In this document: piece after piece, positions 42,563-52,579 of the stretch
How the letters are laid out: every line of letters starts with the position of its first letter
How positions within the stretch are numbered: the first letter of the stretch is position 1
NCBI RefSeq assembly: GCF_963678635.1
Contig: NC_087064.1
Coordinates: forward strand, 47,101,346 to 47,165,345
Source of the DNA: Symsagittifera roscoffensis
Taxonomy: Eukaryota > Xenacoelomorpha > Acoela > Convolutidae
Reading direction: 5' to 3'
DNA: 64,000 nucleotides
Notes under the pieces: model-generated
Databases searched by the model: none
What the model was told of the DNA's origin: nothing
The model's input: only the letters and a program-made list of their open reading frames with translations
Translations under genes and position numbers: made by a program

Positions 42563-44267
42563 GCCTGTCCTTCAATATTATCGAAGTGGATGCCATTCGT
42601 AGTCAGCCTGGCCTGATCCATAGCTCTCAACTCATGTTCGATGTCCATGAGGATCATCCTTCCGGCATTCCGACTTGCGAGATTCCTTAGGATGTTATTC
42701 CACCTGACTACTCCTTCGTTGTGCCTTCTCCCTGTTGCAGTTAAACTCCTTGCATTCATCGGTACAAGGCAAACGGTCAGTAACGCGCAGTTGAACTTCT
42801 GCCAGAGAGTCGTAAACAAGCACACCATCATTGACTCCCATAGTGCTTCCTCCTCATCCGAGCTTCTTGAGATGTTATTTGTCCCAACTAGGATCATTAC
42901 ATTAGGGATCCTCCCTGGGTTCATCAATTCCACCATCCGAAATAACTGGGCTATGGTCGCGCCTCCAAACGCCATCACCCTGGTGACCCAAGAGGTTCTC
43001 AAGTTCGATAGTACTCTGACTACGCTATCTCCCAGTATCAGATGCGATGTCCCTAGCGGTGGTTGTTGCAGGTTCACTGCCGGGTTCCAGGTCGCTCGAT
43101 TGAAGCAAGCTCTCGGATCCGCCTCCGGAACTCCCGTGAAGTTATATTTCAACTGATTGTTCTTCTGTACATCTATTTTACGTGACACTTTCTTCGCCGG
43201 CATCTTTCGTATCTTCCTCTCTGGGACCTTAGAGCTCCCCATTGGTGGCGTTGTGTCGCTAACTCCCTGTCTGATCACGTTTTGGGAGAGTCGTACTCTG
43301 CCCGTATCGTCGATCGTTCCATAGGGTGCAGTCGCCCCGGAACCTGGCGCATTCTTGTTGGCGACTAGTCGTCCAGCTGTCTATATCAGCTTCCTCACCG
43401 TTTGTTCCACGACTGGGTCACCCAAGGTGTCACTCGGGTCCGGGATCGTCACTCGAACTGTTGTTGTCGGGAGTCTCGTTTCCGTTGTCTGACTCATCTC
43501 TCGAGGCGTCAAGAGCTCCATCGGGGACTGCCCACGAGGAATACTCCTTGCAGGTATCGCTTTTTCAACGGCTGTAGTCAATGCCGCTCGTTCCGATCGC
43601 TGCTTGTAGTCCCGCCTCAAGCGCTCATTTTCTTCACCCTGCTTTGTGTTGCAGTCTTCAAACAGTCTCTTCCACATGTCTCTGTCTTCCTCCATAATGA
43701 GCATGGTCTTAGTCACTTCATCCAGCTCCTTCCTGGTCCTTTCCAGCTCATCCTTCATCCCATCCAGATCTTGCATGGTTTGATTCGTCTGAACCTTTTG
43801 TTCTACTTTCGCCCTCTTTGGTGGCACAGCTGCTCTCAGTGGTGAACCAGACGAGGCAGCCTCGCTGTTCATTTCTCGATGCATTCTCGTCAGCCCAGGC
43901 TTGGAGGGCAAAGGCATTTCACCTGGTTGATAAGTCCTAGGACTTCCCAATCCAGGCTCATTCGCCAAGTCACTCCCTGAGAGAGCCCCGTTTCTCCACC
44001 TCATCACTCTCATGTTCGGGCGGTCTAGTACTCCCCTCTCTCCGTATGCTGCCATCAATAGGACTTCCGTGGGGCGGTCCCCACGGTTGTCATGCCCCAA
44101 GATGTTTATTAAGGCGGTCAGCAACATGACTACCTCTAAGTCCTCCAGAGCGAAGTCCCGATCCATTAGCCGACGATAGATCGCATCTATCATCGGTCCT
44201 ACATATGCCTCTGCCAGGTCCATCAATTCATCCAAGTTGAGTTTTCCATTCTCTTCCAGGTTTTGAT
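42406..44267 (-). pseudogene. ORF3 coiled-coil and SGNH hydrolase (first duplicate of copy B)
   Basis: Nearly the same as the open frame at 52423-54267, but with three differences or defects. One base is lost in the fourth codon (near 44243), so the visible frame starts at MDELMDLAEAYVGP (44235). A GAG-to-TAG change interrupts it near 43382 (KLI-stop-TAGRL). The frame then continues from 43278 through QQPPLGTSHLILGDSVVRVL, GTNNISRSSDEEEAL and TTNGIHFDNIEGQAWL to 42406, where a one-base deletion relative to copy A shifts the frame. The D of the D-x-x-H block is N here and in the second duplicate. Confidence 0.72.
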
Positions 44268-44484
44268 TTGATTCGATTCTATTTGATTCGATTCTATGAT
44301 TCGACCTAGAAAAGAGGTCACGAATATCACACTTGTCAGTTTCACCTTAACTTCTCGTTAAAATTTGTTCGAAAACAGTCAGATAAAAGATTTTTCTCCT
44401 AAAAGTTATTAAAATCAATCGGTCTCTAAAATTTTGGAATTCGACCTAAGATTGGACAGTCCCTGAGATTGGACAGTCCCTGAC

Positions 44485-44541
44485 TGACAACGAACAACTG
44501 AATAACTATTCCTAAGATTGTTATTCAGTTGTTCGTGGTCA
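44485..44541. other. Long hairpin between Pol/macrodomain and ORF3 (first duplicate)
   Basis: 22-base arms 44485-44506 and 44520-44541 pair with one mismatch around a 13-base loop. A 17-base direct repeat (agattggacagtccctg) lies just before it (about 44452-44485). The twin at 54503-54559 is perfect. Confidence 0.75.
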
Positions 44542-44641
44542 CTAACCCCTTCTTACCCAAGATCTTAAGAACATAACACATAACATAACATAACACACAT
44601 TACCTACTTTAGTCTGACACCCTCTTGCATGTCACCTTAAC

Positions 44642-45307
44642 TCAGCCTATACTTAAGTAATAATTCTTATGCAAGTATACTAGTATATTAGTATCAGAGA
44701 AGATTACGTGTATGAGCGCGTACAGTTCAGGAGAATGCAGTCGTCTTCTGTTCGGGTCGTACACTTGAAGCGAAAGCTCCTTCACATCCCTTTCCACGAG
44801 GAAGTCTCTCCATCTCGTCAAGGACAAGACTAGGTTTTCCGGGTATACGTGCCGTTTCTCCGTCGCCCGTGTCACTAGGAAACACAGGTATTTTCCCGGT
44901 ATTTGAGACGCCGCCGGGGGCAAGGCTGCTACGCCCCCTATTCCTGGTCTTTGCTTCCAAAGGAATTCTATGTTTTTATATTCTCTCTTAAAATTTGCCG
45001 CTAATGCTGTCCTAAAACTCATGTCTGCTGAGATTGCTATCGCACATGTTCTATTTGTGAGTATGAAATGACTATCTGTTAGTATTATGCTACTTGAATA
45101 TTCATTTGGTGAGTTAAAATATGACTCAACTACCCTCCCTATGTCACGTTTCTCAGGTTGTTCGCCTGTTTCTGCTTCTAAGTTTCCGGTCTCTCTTGCT
45201 ATTCTTAATTTGTTTATCATCAAGTTTTCAATGTGGGTAAGTCCTATCCCCACTCCCTGGACAAAAATATCCATCGACGTCCCCTTCGATCGCATACCGG
45301 CTATCAA
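44642..45307 (-). CDS. Macrodomain (TARG1/OARD1-like), first duplicate of copy B
   Basis: 221 codons. The first ~40 (AGMRSKGTSMDIFVQGVGIGLTHIENLMI) are the junction with the Pol tail, read in the frame that carries LLIPASNLDLIAGM upstream. The fold region runs from NRTCAIAISADMSFRTALAANFKREY (near residues 80-105) through GKYLCFLVTRAT, PENLVLSLTRWRDFLVERDVKELSLQVYDPNRRRLHSPELYALIHVI to DTNILVYLHK. The YLCFLVTR strand is closer to the TARG1 form than copy A. The usual G-C-G-L-D loop is R-R-R-L-H, so the normal catalytic Asp is not seen. It is open to the stop. The Pol tail frame overlaps it by about 80 bases out of phase because of a small deletion. Confidence 0.62.
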   Translation of the reverse strand: MIAGMRSKGTSMDIFVQGVGIGLTHIENLMINKLRIARETGNLEAETGEQPEKRDIGRVVESYFNSPNEYSSSIILTDSHFILTNRTCAIAISADMSFRTALAANFKREYKNIEFLWKQRPGIGGVAALPPAASQIPGKYLCFLVTRATEKRHVYPENLVLSLTRWRDFLVERDVKELSLQVYDPNRRRLHSPELYALIHVIFSDTNILVYLHKNYYLSIG

Positions 45308-46137
45308 ATCGAGATTGGAAGCCGGAATGAGTAGTCGCCCAGGAAGGATCTTCTCGTTCGGTTCTCATGTACTTTATGCTTTCACGATCTACATCTTGAA
45401 TCGTGACACTGGTCTCCTTTGAGTCCGACGTCATTTCGTTCAGCCATTCGAAGACACGCAGATTCGTCAAGTCTTGTTCATATGACTGCTGTTGCTCGTC
45501 GTCGAATTCTACCTCGAGTTTCGACCGATCATTGACCCACTCATTGTCGTGATCATCGCCTATGTCAATGTCCTGTGATACAGTTATTTCCTCTAGACCA
45601 ACTACTTCTTCCCCTATCTTCTTTAGGTCTATCCTGTCCTCTACAAAATCGTCTCTGTAAGGGTTATATTTCTTCTTGGATCTTGTCCGGTCATTCTGAC
45701 GAGTCTGTATCGTGAAAGGAAGATCCGGTTCCAAGTTCTTAGGAACATCCCTTTGTTCAGGGTTCTTGTCAGTATTCTTCTGCGAAGGGTAAAGTTTCAT
45801 CGTCCGCCTCAATCACGTCATTTGGATCCAGGTCCAGTGGTGTACACGTTCCTTCCTCTATGACCTCATTTCCATCGTTCTTTTCCCTGGTGCCCTTCTC
45901 ATTGACCTCACAAGCAGGGTCCATCATTAGATAATCCCCTTCTTCCATGTCTGCAGGTATACACCAGTCTTCTGTCGATGGATTGTATGGCTTAATGTTT
46001 TCGTAATGAGCCGCTCGGCCCGTACTCAGTCTATAAAAGCGTCCCTCTCGGTGCAATACCGTAATCATGAAGGGACCCTCCACTTTTTTAAAAGCTTTTC
46101 TGATCCTTTTGGTGGTATGACGTTTTGAAATACCCAT
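45228..46137 (-). pseudogene. Integrase C-terminal module and Pol acidic tail (first duplicate)
   Basis: 45769-46137 reads KVEGPFMITVLHREGRFYRLSTGRAAHYENIKP (the GPF-type module that ends Ty3/gypsy integrase) then an acidic stretch. 45228-45812 continues with EPDLPFTIQTRQNDRTRSKKKYNPYRDDFVEDRIDLKKI and VEFDDEQQQSYEQDLTNLRVFEWLNEMTSD. A missing piece relative to copy A (after DPSWA) throws the frame out just before the macrodomain. Confidence 0.65.
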
Positions 46138-47057
46138 ACGTAATCTCCTACCGAGTAAGTTTTTGCACCAGCTGCTTTCTTGTCAAATCTTTTCCTCTGC
46201 CTTGCCTGCGCTTGCCGAGTATTTCGTCTACACAAGTCGTTCGACTCTTGCTGACGTCTAATTACATCTCTCACATAGACCTGTGATGACGTCTTCTTCC
46301 CCTCATACTCTGGGTAGAAGAAATTCAAGGGCAAAGACTTCTCGTGCCCTGTCAGCATCATATGTGGGCTGACTCCGGTGGTGGAATGTTGTGTGCTATT
46401 GTAAGCTCCCATCACCTGTGGAAGATATCTGTCCCAATCGGTCATGTACCTGGAATAATATACCCTCAGCATCGACACTAGCGTTCGATTCTGCCTTTCC
46501 ACTAAGCCATTTGTCTGTGGATGGTATGTCGTGGAGTGAGCTTGAGCAACTTGCGATCGTCTCATTAGCTCTTTCGTGAGTTCTCCTACGAAAGCTGTTC
46601 CGTTATCCGATTGAAACGTCATCGGACAACCGTGTCTCGCTATCCACGTATTGATCAGGTGATCGCACGTCTCTTCCGCCGAGGCGGTTATGCAGGGCAA
46701 GGCCTCTGCATACTTCGTGAAATGATCTATCATGACCAATACTTGATTATAACCACTGTCTGTCATGCATATCTTTTGGTGATCTATCTGCACCAACTCG
46801 TTAAAGTCAGACGACTCGATCGATTGCAAGGGAAATTGCAATTTCCTTGAATCCTTGACCTGTTGGCATGACAGACATGCTGTTACCCACTTCTCGCATG
46901 CCTTTTTCATTCCAGGCCACTCAAAGCGCTTCAGGCGATCATGCGACCTGAACAAGAGTTCTGTCTGATAGAGTTGCGGCAACACTATCGCGTTATAATT
47001 GTATAGGACCTTGTCTTCATCTCTTCTCTTGCAAGCCACAATCCCGTCCTTGTTCAA
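46065..47057 (-). CDS. Integrase, first duplicate of copy B (open, zinc finger deleted)
   Basis: A 330-codon open frame with all three catalytic acids: VQIDHQKI, FQSDNGTAF and HPQTNGLVERQNRT. It then has the GVSPHMMLTGHEKSLPL region and KTYSVGDYVWVFQNVIPPKGSEKLLKKW. The HHCC finger is damaged: copy A reads SHDQMGHQGIDNVYQRILKRF, this one SHDRLKRF, an in-frame loss of 13 residues that removes the second His. The CLSC pair remains. The frame starts after TAG in place of a Gln codon (FM-stop-KEGRL), so the N-terminal part lies in 47076-47414. The best-preserved catalytic core in the window, but strand transfer by the full enzyme would be doubtful. Confidence 0.85.
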   Translation of the reverse strand: MNKDGIVACKRRDEDKVLYNYNAIVLPQLYQTELLFRSHDRLKRFEWPGMKKACEKWVTACLSCQQVKDSRKLQFPLQSIESSDFNELVQIDHQKICMTDSGYNQVLVMIDHFTKYAEALPCITASAEETCDHLINTWIARHGCPMTFQSDNGTAFVGELTKELMRRSQVAQAHSTTYHPQTNGLVERQNRTLVSMLRVYYSRYMTDWDRYLPQVMGAYNSTQHSTTGVSPHMMLTGHEKSLPLNFFYPEYEGKKTSSQVYVRDVIRRQQESNDLCRRNTRQAQARQRKRFDKKAAGAKTYSVGDYVWVFQNVIPPKGSEKLLKKWRVPS

Positions 47058-47075
47058 GTATAACCTTCCCTCTTT

Positions 47076-47664
47076 CTACATGAAATACTGCCTCAGGATA
47101 CGGTAACTGTCTTCCTCGAGGTCTCCTATATCCGGAGAACCATTCTCGATCCACCTTTTCAGGTTGCTTGTCATGCGATCATTTCTCTGCGCCCTTAGAA
47201 GATCCGAGAGTCTGTATCTCGCCTTCAAGTACGTCTTCATGACCCTCATCTGACTATTTAGCTCATTGGGCTGGTGTGTGTCTTCTTCCATCTTCACGCA
47301 CAAAATCTTCGCCGACGGTTGTGTTTCTTGCTTGAACGGCTGAAGATCAGTCCTGACTACCTCTTTTTGTAGCAACAGACTTATCGAACGTTTCGATACC
47401 GCTATTGCTTCCAAATCATCCGCTGCGTTGTCAAAGACTCTTTCACTTGGTCAGCATTCTGGTGTTTATCACGCATCCTGTGCTCGATTATCATGTGGTA
47501 GCCATCCAATCTTACTATCCATCTACCAATATAACTCTGATCCATCGAGTAGGTCTTCAATCAAGATAACGCTCTGTTGTCTACGAGTAACTTAAAGGGA
47601 GCGCTCCCCAAGTATGCGCGGTATTTTTCCACGAATGTGACTACTGCAAACATTTCTGCTTTTG
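47076..47664 (-). pseudogene. RNase H fragment fused to integrase N-terminus (first duplicate)
   Basis: From the duplication junction at 47664 the frame reads FAVVTFVEKYRAYLG, LVDNRALS-stop-LKTYSMDQSYIGRWIVRLDGYHMIIEHRMRDKHQNAD. It then joins by deletion to VKESLTTQ and ERVFDNAADDLEAIAVSK, and the frame 47076-47414 covers MTSNLKRWIENGSPDIGDLEEDSYRILRQYFM. The first RNase H Asp is outside this duplicate. Confidence 0.7.
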
Positions 47665-49239
47665 GTTCACCCTCATCGGTTTGCTCTGATGCATATCCAG
47701 TAGTGCTAGCAAGAGTAAGGCTTCTGCTCGTTCATCGCCCTCCCTCGGCATCTTGACACAGGTGTTCAATGCTGGCACTGAAATCTGCTCTATCAGGAAT
47801 CGAATGAAGCAGAGAGCGTCTCTCCGCTTCGCGCAGGCTACTGCCATTCCCTCCTGGATTATCAGATCCCTCAGGTTCGTCATCAGGTTCGTCCTCAGTT
47901 GTAAATCGGTTCTCACGTAAGGTACTGCCATGAGAGCGTTTATTCTCGGCGTAGTCCTCATTTCCTCTTCAAAGTACCTCAACAACACTGCGTTCCATGG
48001 AAGGTTCATTAATTGCTCGATCGTTTCCGCCTGCATCTCAGACGACGCTAGAGTCCCGTACGTCTTCTGCTTGAGGGTGGTGCCTTGCAACATCGTTTCC
48101 AAATAACCTTCCATGGCACTTTTGTCTTCCAGAGCCATCACATACCCTCTAGCCGAGTTTCGATATTCCATTATCTCCATGTATCCACCGGCGGGATCAT
48201 CTATTGACACAGTCTCAGACACTGTCAGTCGGTTATACTCCACTGGTACTAGTTGTCCTGCGACACTTCCCTTTCCGTGGTTCATGGAAGACGGTTTAAA
48301 GTCTTTCACGGTACTTTCTCCACAATGGCTGAGTATCTCCATTTCCAAAGTTGCTCCAGTCAGAGTGCGGTCACTCCTTTTGGATTTGTAACCTGTTGAC
48401 TTTATCCCTGCCATGAAAATGGGTGGCACCATCGCTACATCAGTTAACATTCTGTCCGTGCCAGGCAATTGATAATCACCTTGTCCCAAATCCATGACCT
48501 CTTCGACTCGTTTTCTTTTTGCTGAATTGACAGCTCTTATCGATATCTCCGAATCCACCTTTGTCTTTCCTGCTCTCCTCGGTATCACTTTACTGCCTAA
48601 TTTCATCTTCATCTCGTTGATCTTATCGATCACCAGTTTCGATCGCATCGTTCCTTTCCTGGTCCTTGACAGACACACCACTTCTCCTTTACCCTCCTGC
48701 GGTGTCATCTTGATGGGAGAGTTTGCCTCACTTTCGTCAGTGGCCGAGTCAATCATCAACTCACTTAATCTCCCTTCACACTCATCAAGTTTGTCGAGAA
48801 GTTCCCGCATCAATGGTCGGGTCCAGTGGCTCTGAACTACTGTCCAGACTTCTTTCATGAACGCCACTCTGTCCAATTTACATCCTGTCCTATTCTCATG
48901 GTCTCGATGGTGCACTTCCCACTCTTCTTCGGGCAACGTTCCCAAGAAAGGTACTCTGGCAGCGCCTTCAATTCTTCTTCTCCTCGGCAATTCCATGAGG
49001 AGTCTTTGTTCGTTATCTTTTGAATTGACCTGAGAGCTGCTCTCTGGCAAATTCCGTTTCATTTCCATAAAGGCCGACAGAGGTTCCAGTGTCGAAGTGC
49101 CTTCGTCCGCTGGCTCAGCCTCTTCCAACGTATCCCAATTATTCTCAAAGTCACTGAGGAAATTGAAATCCCGGCTGTATATTCCTCCTTTCGATGCCTT
49201 GTCGTCTTCCCTATCTGCTTGATCGTTACCTTGTTGCAT
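47641..49239 (-). CDS. ORF5 N-terminal ~525 codons (second duplicate), open to duplication joint
   Basis: Open from MQQGNDQADREDDKASKGGIYSRDF through the position where the first duplicate has TAA (here GAA, ALEDKSAMEGY). This proves that the two frames at 36416-38092 and 38105-39217 are one ORF. It continues to LLLALLDMHQSKPMRVN, then crosses the joint into eight chance residues from RNase H sequence and stops at 47641. The globular C-terminal part is therefore missing here. Confidence 0.62.
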   Translation of the reverse strand: MQQGNDQADREDDKASKGGIYSRDFNFLSDFENNWDTLEEAEPADEGTSTLEPLSAFMEMKRNLPESSSQVNSKDNEQRLLMELPRRRRIEGAARVPFLGTLPEEEWEVHHRDHENRTGCKLDRVAFMKEVWTVVQSHWTRPLMRELLDKLDECEGRLSELMIDSATDESEANSPIKMTPQEGKGEVVCLSRTRKGTMRSKLVIDKINEMKMKLGSKVIPRRAGKTKVDSEISIRAVNSAKRKRVEEVMDLGQGDYQLPGTDRMLTDVAMVPPIFMAGIKSTGYKSKRSDRTLTGATLEMEILSHCGESTVKDFKPSSMNHGKGSVAGQLVPVEYNRLTVSETVSIDDPAGGYMEIMEYRNSARGYVMALEDKSAMEGYLETMLQGTTLKQKTYGTLASSEMQAETIEQLMNLPWNAVLLRYFEEEMRTTPRINALMAVPYVRTDLQLRTNLMTNLRDLIIQEGMAVACAKRRDALCFIRFLIEQISVPALNTCVKMPREGDERAEALLLLALLDMHQSKPMRVNQKQKCLQ

Positions 49240-49332
49240 GGGTTCTTCCGTTCGACTGCTTCCTCCCTGTCCATCATCTCCTTCTGAAGTATTCTTTTTC
49301 GAGCTTGAAGGTCCTTGCCTTTCACTCTCGGC

Positions 49333-50734
49333 CTATTCCGGATTTTTTGGTATGATCAGTACGCCAGCATGAAAGGGTGCCAGGAAGGTTCTCGTCTGCA
49401 GCGTTCCTCCTATCGTCAACTCCAGTTTCACACTAGTCAGGATCAAGGAGGCCTCAGACAGTTCGGCCTTGCCTCTCATCCTCATAGGCGCTAAGTTTAA
49501 GCTCGCCCATTCCTTATCAAATCCTCCAGGCTTGGGAGTCGCGGCTTTGCTTATTCCCCTTCTCGTTGCTTGATCCGTGTAGGCAAATCGTGTGTATTGC
49601 AACACGGCGGCATTCCTCCCCACAAAGTATGGATCCATCGTTCCCACGAATTTCTCTATCCTCCTTTTATTGGTTTCAAATGCTCTCAGTCTAGGAATTT
49701 GTACTACGGAGACTGCTCCGAGCAACATCCTTCTTATCAGAGGGATTTCAGGGATTTCTTCTGGCAGCTTCTCGTAATCACCCCAATTTTTCGTCTCTTC
49801 TCTCACCTTGTGATATGCCGCAGTGAGACGAGGAACTCTGGTCACCAATCGTCTTATCATAGGGTCTTAGATTCCAGAGCTTCGGAAACACCTCGATGTG
49901 CCCTCTCTCTACTTCTCCCATGCAATTACGGAAGTGATCGTCAAAATTGATGACTGTCATTTCTGGCTCTGATATTTTCGCAAATAACAGATCTTCGCTC
50001 ATGAGCTCTCGCAATACGTGCTGCTCACAACAGTTCAGCGCACTACCGTCCACTGCTGATATGAGGTTCATGTGCAGGACCGACCTCCTGTATGCTTCCA
50101 TCTTGACATCAGGGAACGCAAACGTGACTGCTGGTCCATAAATCACTGTCACAAACTCTGTGGCTCCCCTGATCAACGCTAAGGGATCGGTCCTCATAGC
50201 CAAGCTTAGATCAGTTAGTAGGGGCATGCCCCCAACATGTCGTCGCACGTCTTCCTCCCTCTCGATCGTCTCGTCCTCTCCCGTTCCAAAGCAATTTTGC
50301 TGCAAGAGATACTGGATAAGAGTGTGTCTCAGATCTCTTATCTTATTCCACGAATCTGTGGCTTTCTTCATGTCAAATTTCTTCACATCCCCTATCATCT
50401 GTTCCAGGTAACGTGTCAGTTTCATTAGTCCTCCCAAGTTTCCATGGGTAATCTCTATCAATGTTAGAAGCCCATCTAGCCGCAAGTTCTGGATTCCTTC
50501 GGTGAGTAGCATCACCGGTCCCTTCACGAAACTCTCTGCTCCAAACGCCACGAACAAGCCTAGTAGTTCAACGATTGATACTTCCACTACTGCTTGGAGG
50601 AATTCTTTTATCAAATGACGAGAGAGGTTTGGGTAGACTTTTGCCAAGAAGAGCGCGGTCCATCCGGCTCCCAGCCCTTCCAGCATGCTATCAGTCCGTT
50701 CAAAGCCTTCTTCTCCCTTCACCTTCTCAGTCAA
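49333..50734 (-). pseudogene. ORF4 (second duplicate), frameshifted
   Basis: The same protein as 39311-40717, but five bases are lost near 49844 (ctggtcaccaatcg against ctggtcatttcaccaatcg). The frame from the start therefore ends at 49778 and the remainder (RVPRLTAAYHKVREETKNWGDYEKLPEEIPEIPLIRRMLLGAVSV) is read from 49860 in another frame. The head of the ORF again lacks an ATG. Confidence 0.6.
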
Positions 50735-52579
50735 GGAAAGTTTTCAGGGTAACTTGGCACACTCGATTTACGAATTCAGCTGTCTTTTCTTCAGCATTCT
50801 GCGCCAGGTTCACCTCCTCTAATAAGTAGGCATGGATCTTCTTGATCATTACTGGGCCTTGCTCAAAAGCATCCGCCCCCAATGCCGCTACTCGAGGAGT
50901 TAGATGTAGCCACTGATTAGCCTCTGGTTTGTTTCTCAAAACCATTGCCTCCAAGTGAGCTCTAGTCTCCTGGGAATCTTTCCTTTTTTCTTTTTCTCCG
51001 GATGCTTCTATCCCTCGGAAACATAAGTCGTTCGTCATCGCTATGATTACTTGATGGTCGTCGCCTATTCCCGGTTTCAGTTTGAGTTGTCGACTGAAGT
51101 TGGACAGTTCCAACCCCAGCAACTCGTCCAGCACTAGCATGTGTAGCGCATGAATCCTCTCAATGCGTTTGAGATATCTGACCACACCGCAGGTAGCTCA
51201 GCCCTGAGTGGCCTCAGGTTCTCCATCCATGTCATGCGATTCGGAGCCGATATGATTACATCATTTTTCCCTTCCGAGAGCAAAGCCACCATCGCATATA
51301 CAAACTTCAGTCCATCCGGGAGATGTTCATATCCCGGAGACATTGCAAACACGGCTCTCGGTGTAACCTTGGTCAATGCACCTTCTTTCAGGGTGTCCAC
51401 TACTTCACCCATTGATTCGAGGTTATCTATTATAGCTGGCCATACAGCGGCTTCGGCTGTCGTAGGCTCTCTGAGTCTGCTCAGGAAACCACTACTGTGT
51501 AGATGGTAGTTGATACCAGCGAACACGATCGTCATTGGGTTCAACTCCGTCTGTCTTTGTACTCCGATAGCCATTGACACGAATTGCAGTAGGTCCAGAT
51601 CGACCGCTGCCAACATAATGACGTCCGGCTAAAACAAGGACTTGGAAGTGTGTACGAACTCTGAAATCGCTACTATCATAATCTTGGCCTTCCCCATTTC
51701 TGCTTTGTCGTACGCGGCGAAGATGGTCTCATCTTTCTTTATCGCTTTCAATTCGCCGTATCTTTGGGCATCACCTTCCTAATTCACTTGCTTCGGGTAC
51801 ACTCTTTCTTTCATATGATCTGGGGGTGAGCTCAACTGGCTGAAAATCTTCACATGTTGTCCAATCGGCGCCCTCGTTACCAGAAATCTTCCAGGTCTCT
51901 CTTCTCGATTCCCTTCGTCGTGATTTAGTTTCACGTCCTGTAACGGTCTGGCGTTCACTGGTCCCATTGTGTTATTAGAGGGCAGTCCCTCTAGGTCAGC
52001 AAACCTCAAGGCAGTTGTAGAGCTGAAGTTTATGCCAGCCGCTATCAACCAGTCCACTCCTGTTATCGAATACAATCCACTGACTGATAACCTTGCTCCG
52101 TTCAGCATCCTCATGGCATCCGCTGCGAAGCTCACCGTCTGAAGATTCAGTTTCTTCAGGTCATCTTTATATATGTGCCATGGAGAAGGTATTGGCCTCG
52201 ACCACATTAGAGAGCTCCTGTTAGGGCGTCTTTCCTCTCGACTGGTCTTTGTCGTCTCCGACCTTGTTTCCGATCTAGAGGTGCTGGCTGTCTCTTCCCT
52301 CGGGTTGACAGGCCCTATTCTTCTCCTAGGATTAATGGTCCTCCTCATTGGCGCCTCTCCCAACCGATATTGAACGTCTGTTCTTTGACATGGTTCGCTA
52401 GAGCTCTGCTGTCTATAGTTCGTCACGGCCGGACCGTCCCCAAGCGTGTTTCTAGGCTGGGAGGCACGAAAATGGTAAACACAGGATCGTTCAATGCTCC
52501 CTCCTCCTTTAGCACTCCAGTATCGAAGAGTTCTACTTCCAACTCGTCCAATCGCTCTTGGAAGACTCTGTTCAGCCAA
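50727..52579 (-). pseudogene. ORF3 distal half (second duplicate)
   Basis: The same three frames as 40710-42562, with the same shared lesions: QVN-stop at 51779, LF-stop-PDV near 51630 where copy A has Trp, and the shift near 51150. A few codon differences occur (LQFVSMAIG, SPGYEHLPDG). The shared lesions predate the duplication. Confidence 0.6.

Larger units (their letters stand above)
37643..47664. repeat. 10.02 kb direct tandem duplication, first unit
   Basis: Unit 1 (10,022 bases) is followed immediately by unit 2 at 47665-57682 (10,018 bases). The joint at 47664-47666 fuses RNase H sequence (as at 57682) to ORF5 sequence (as at 37643), sharing only gt. The units differ by scattered single bases plus a few indels: one base near 44243 and five bases near 39818/49844. 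This is an internal segment of the element, not a second LTR insertion. Confidence 0.9.
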
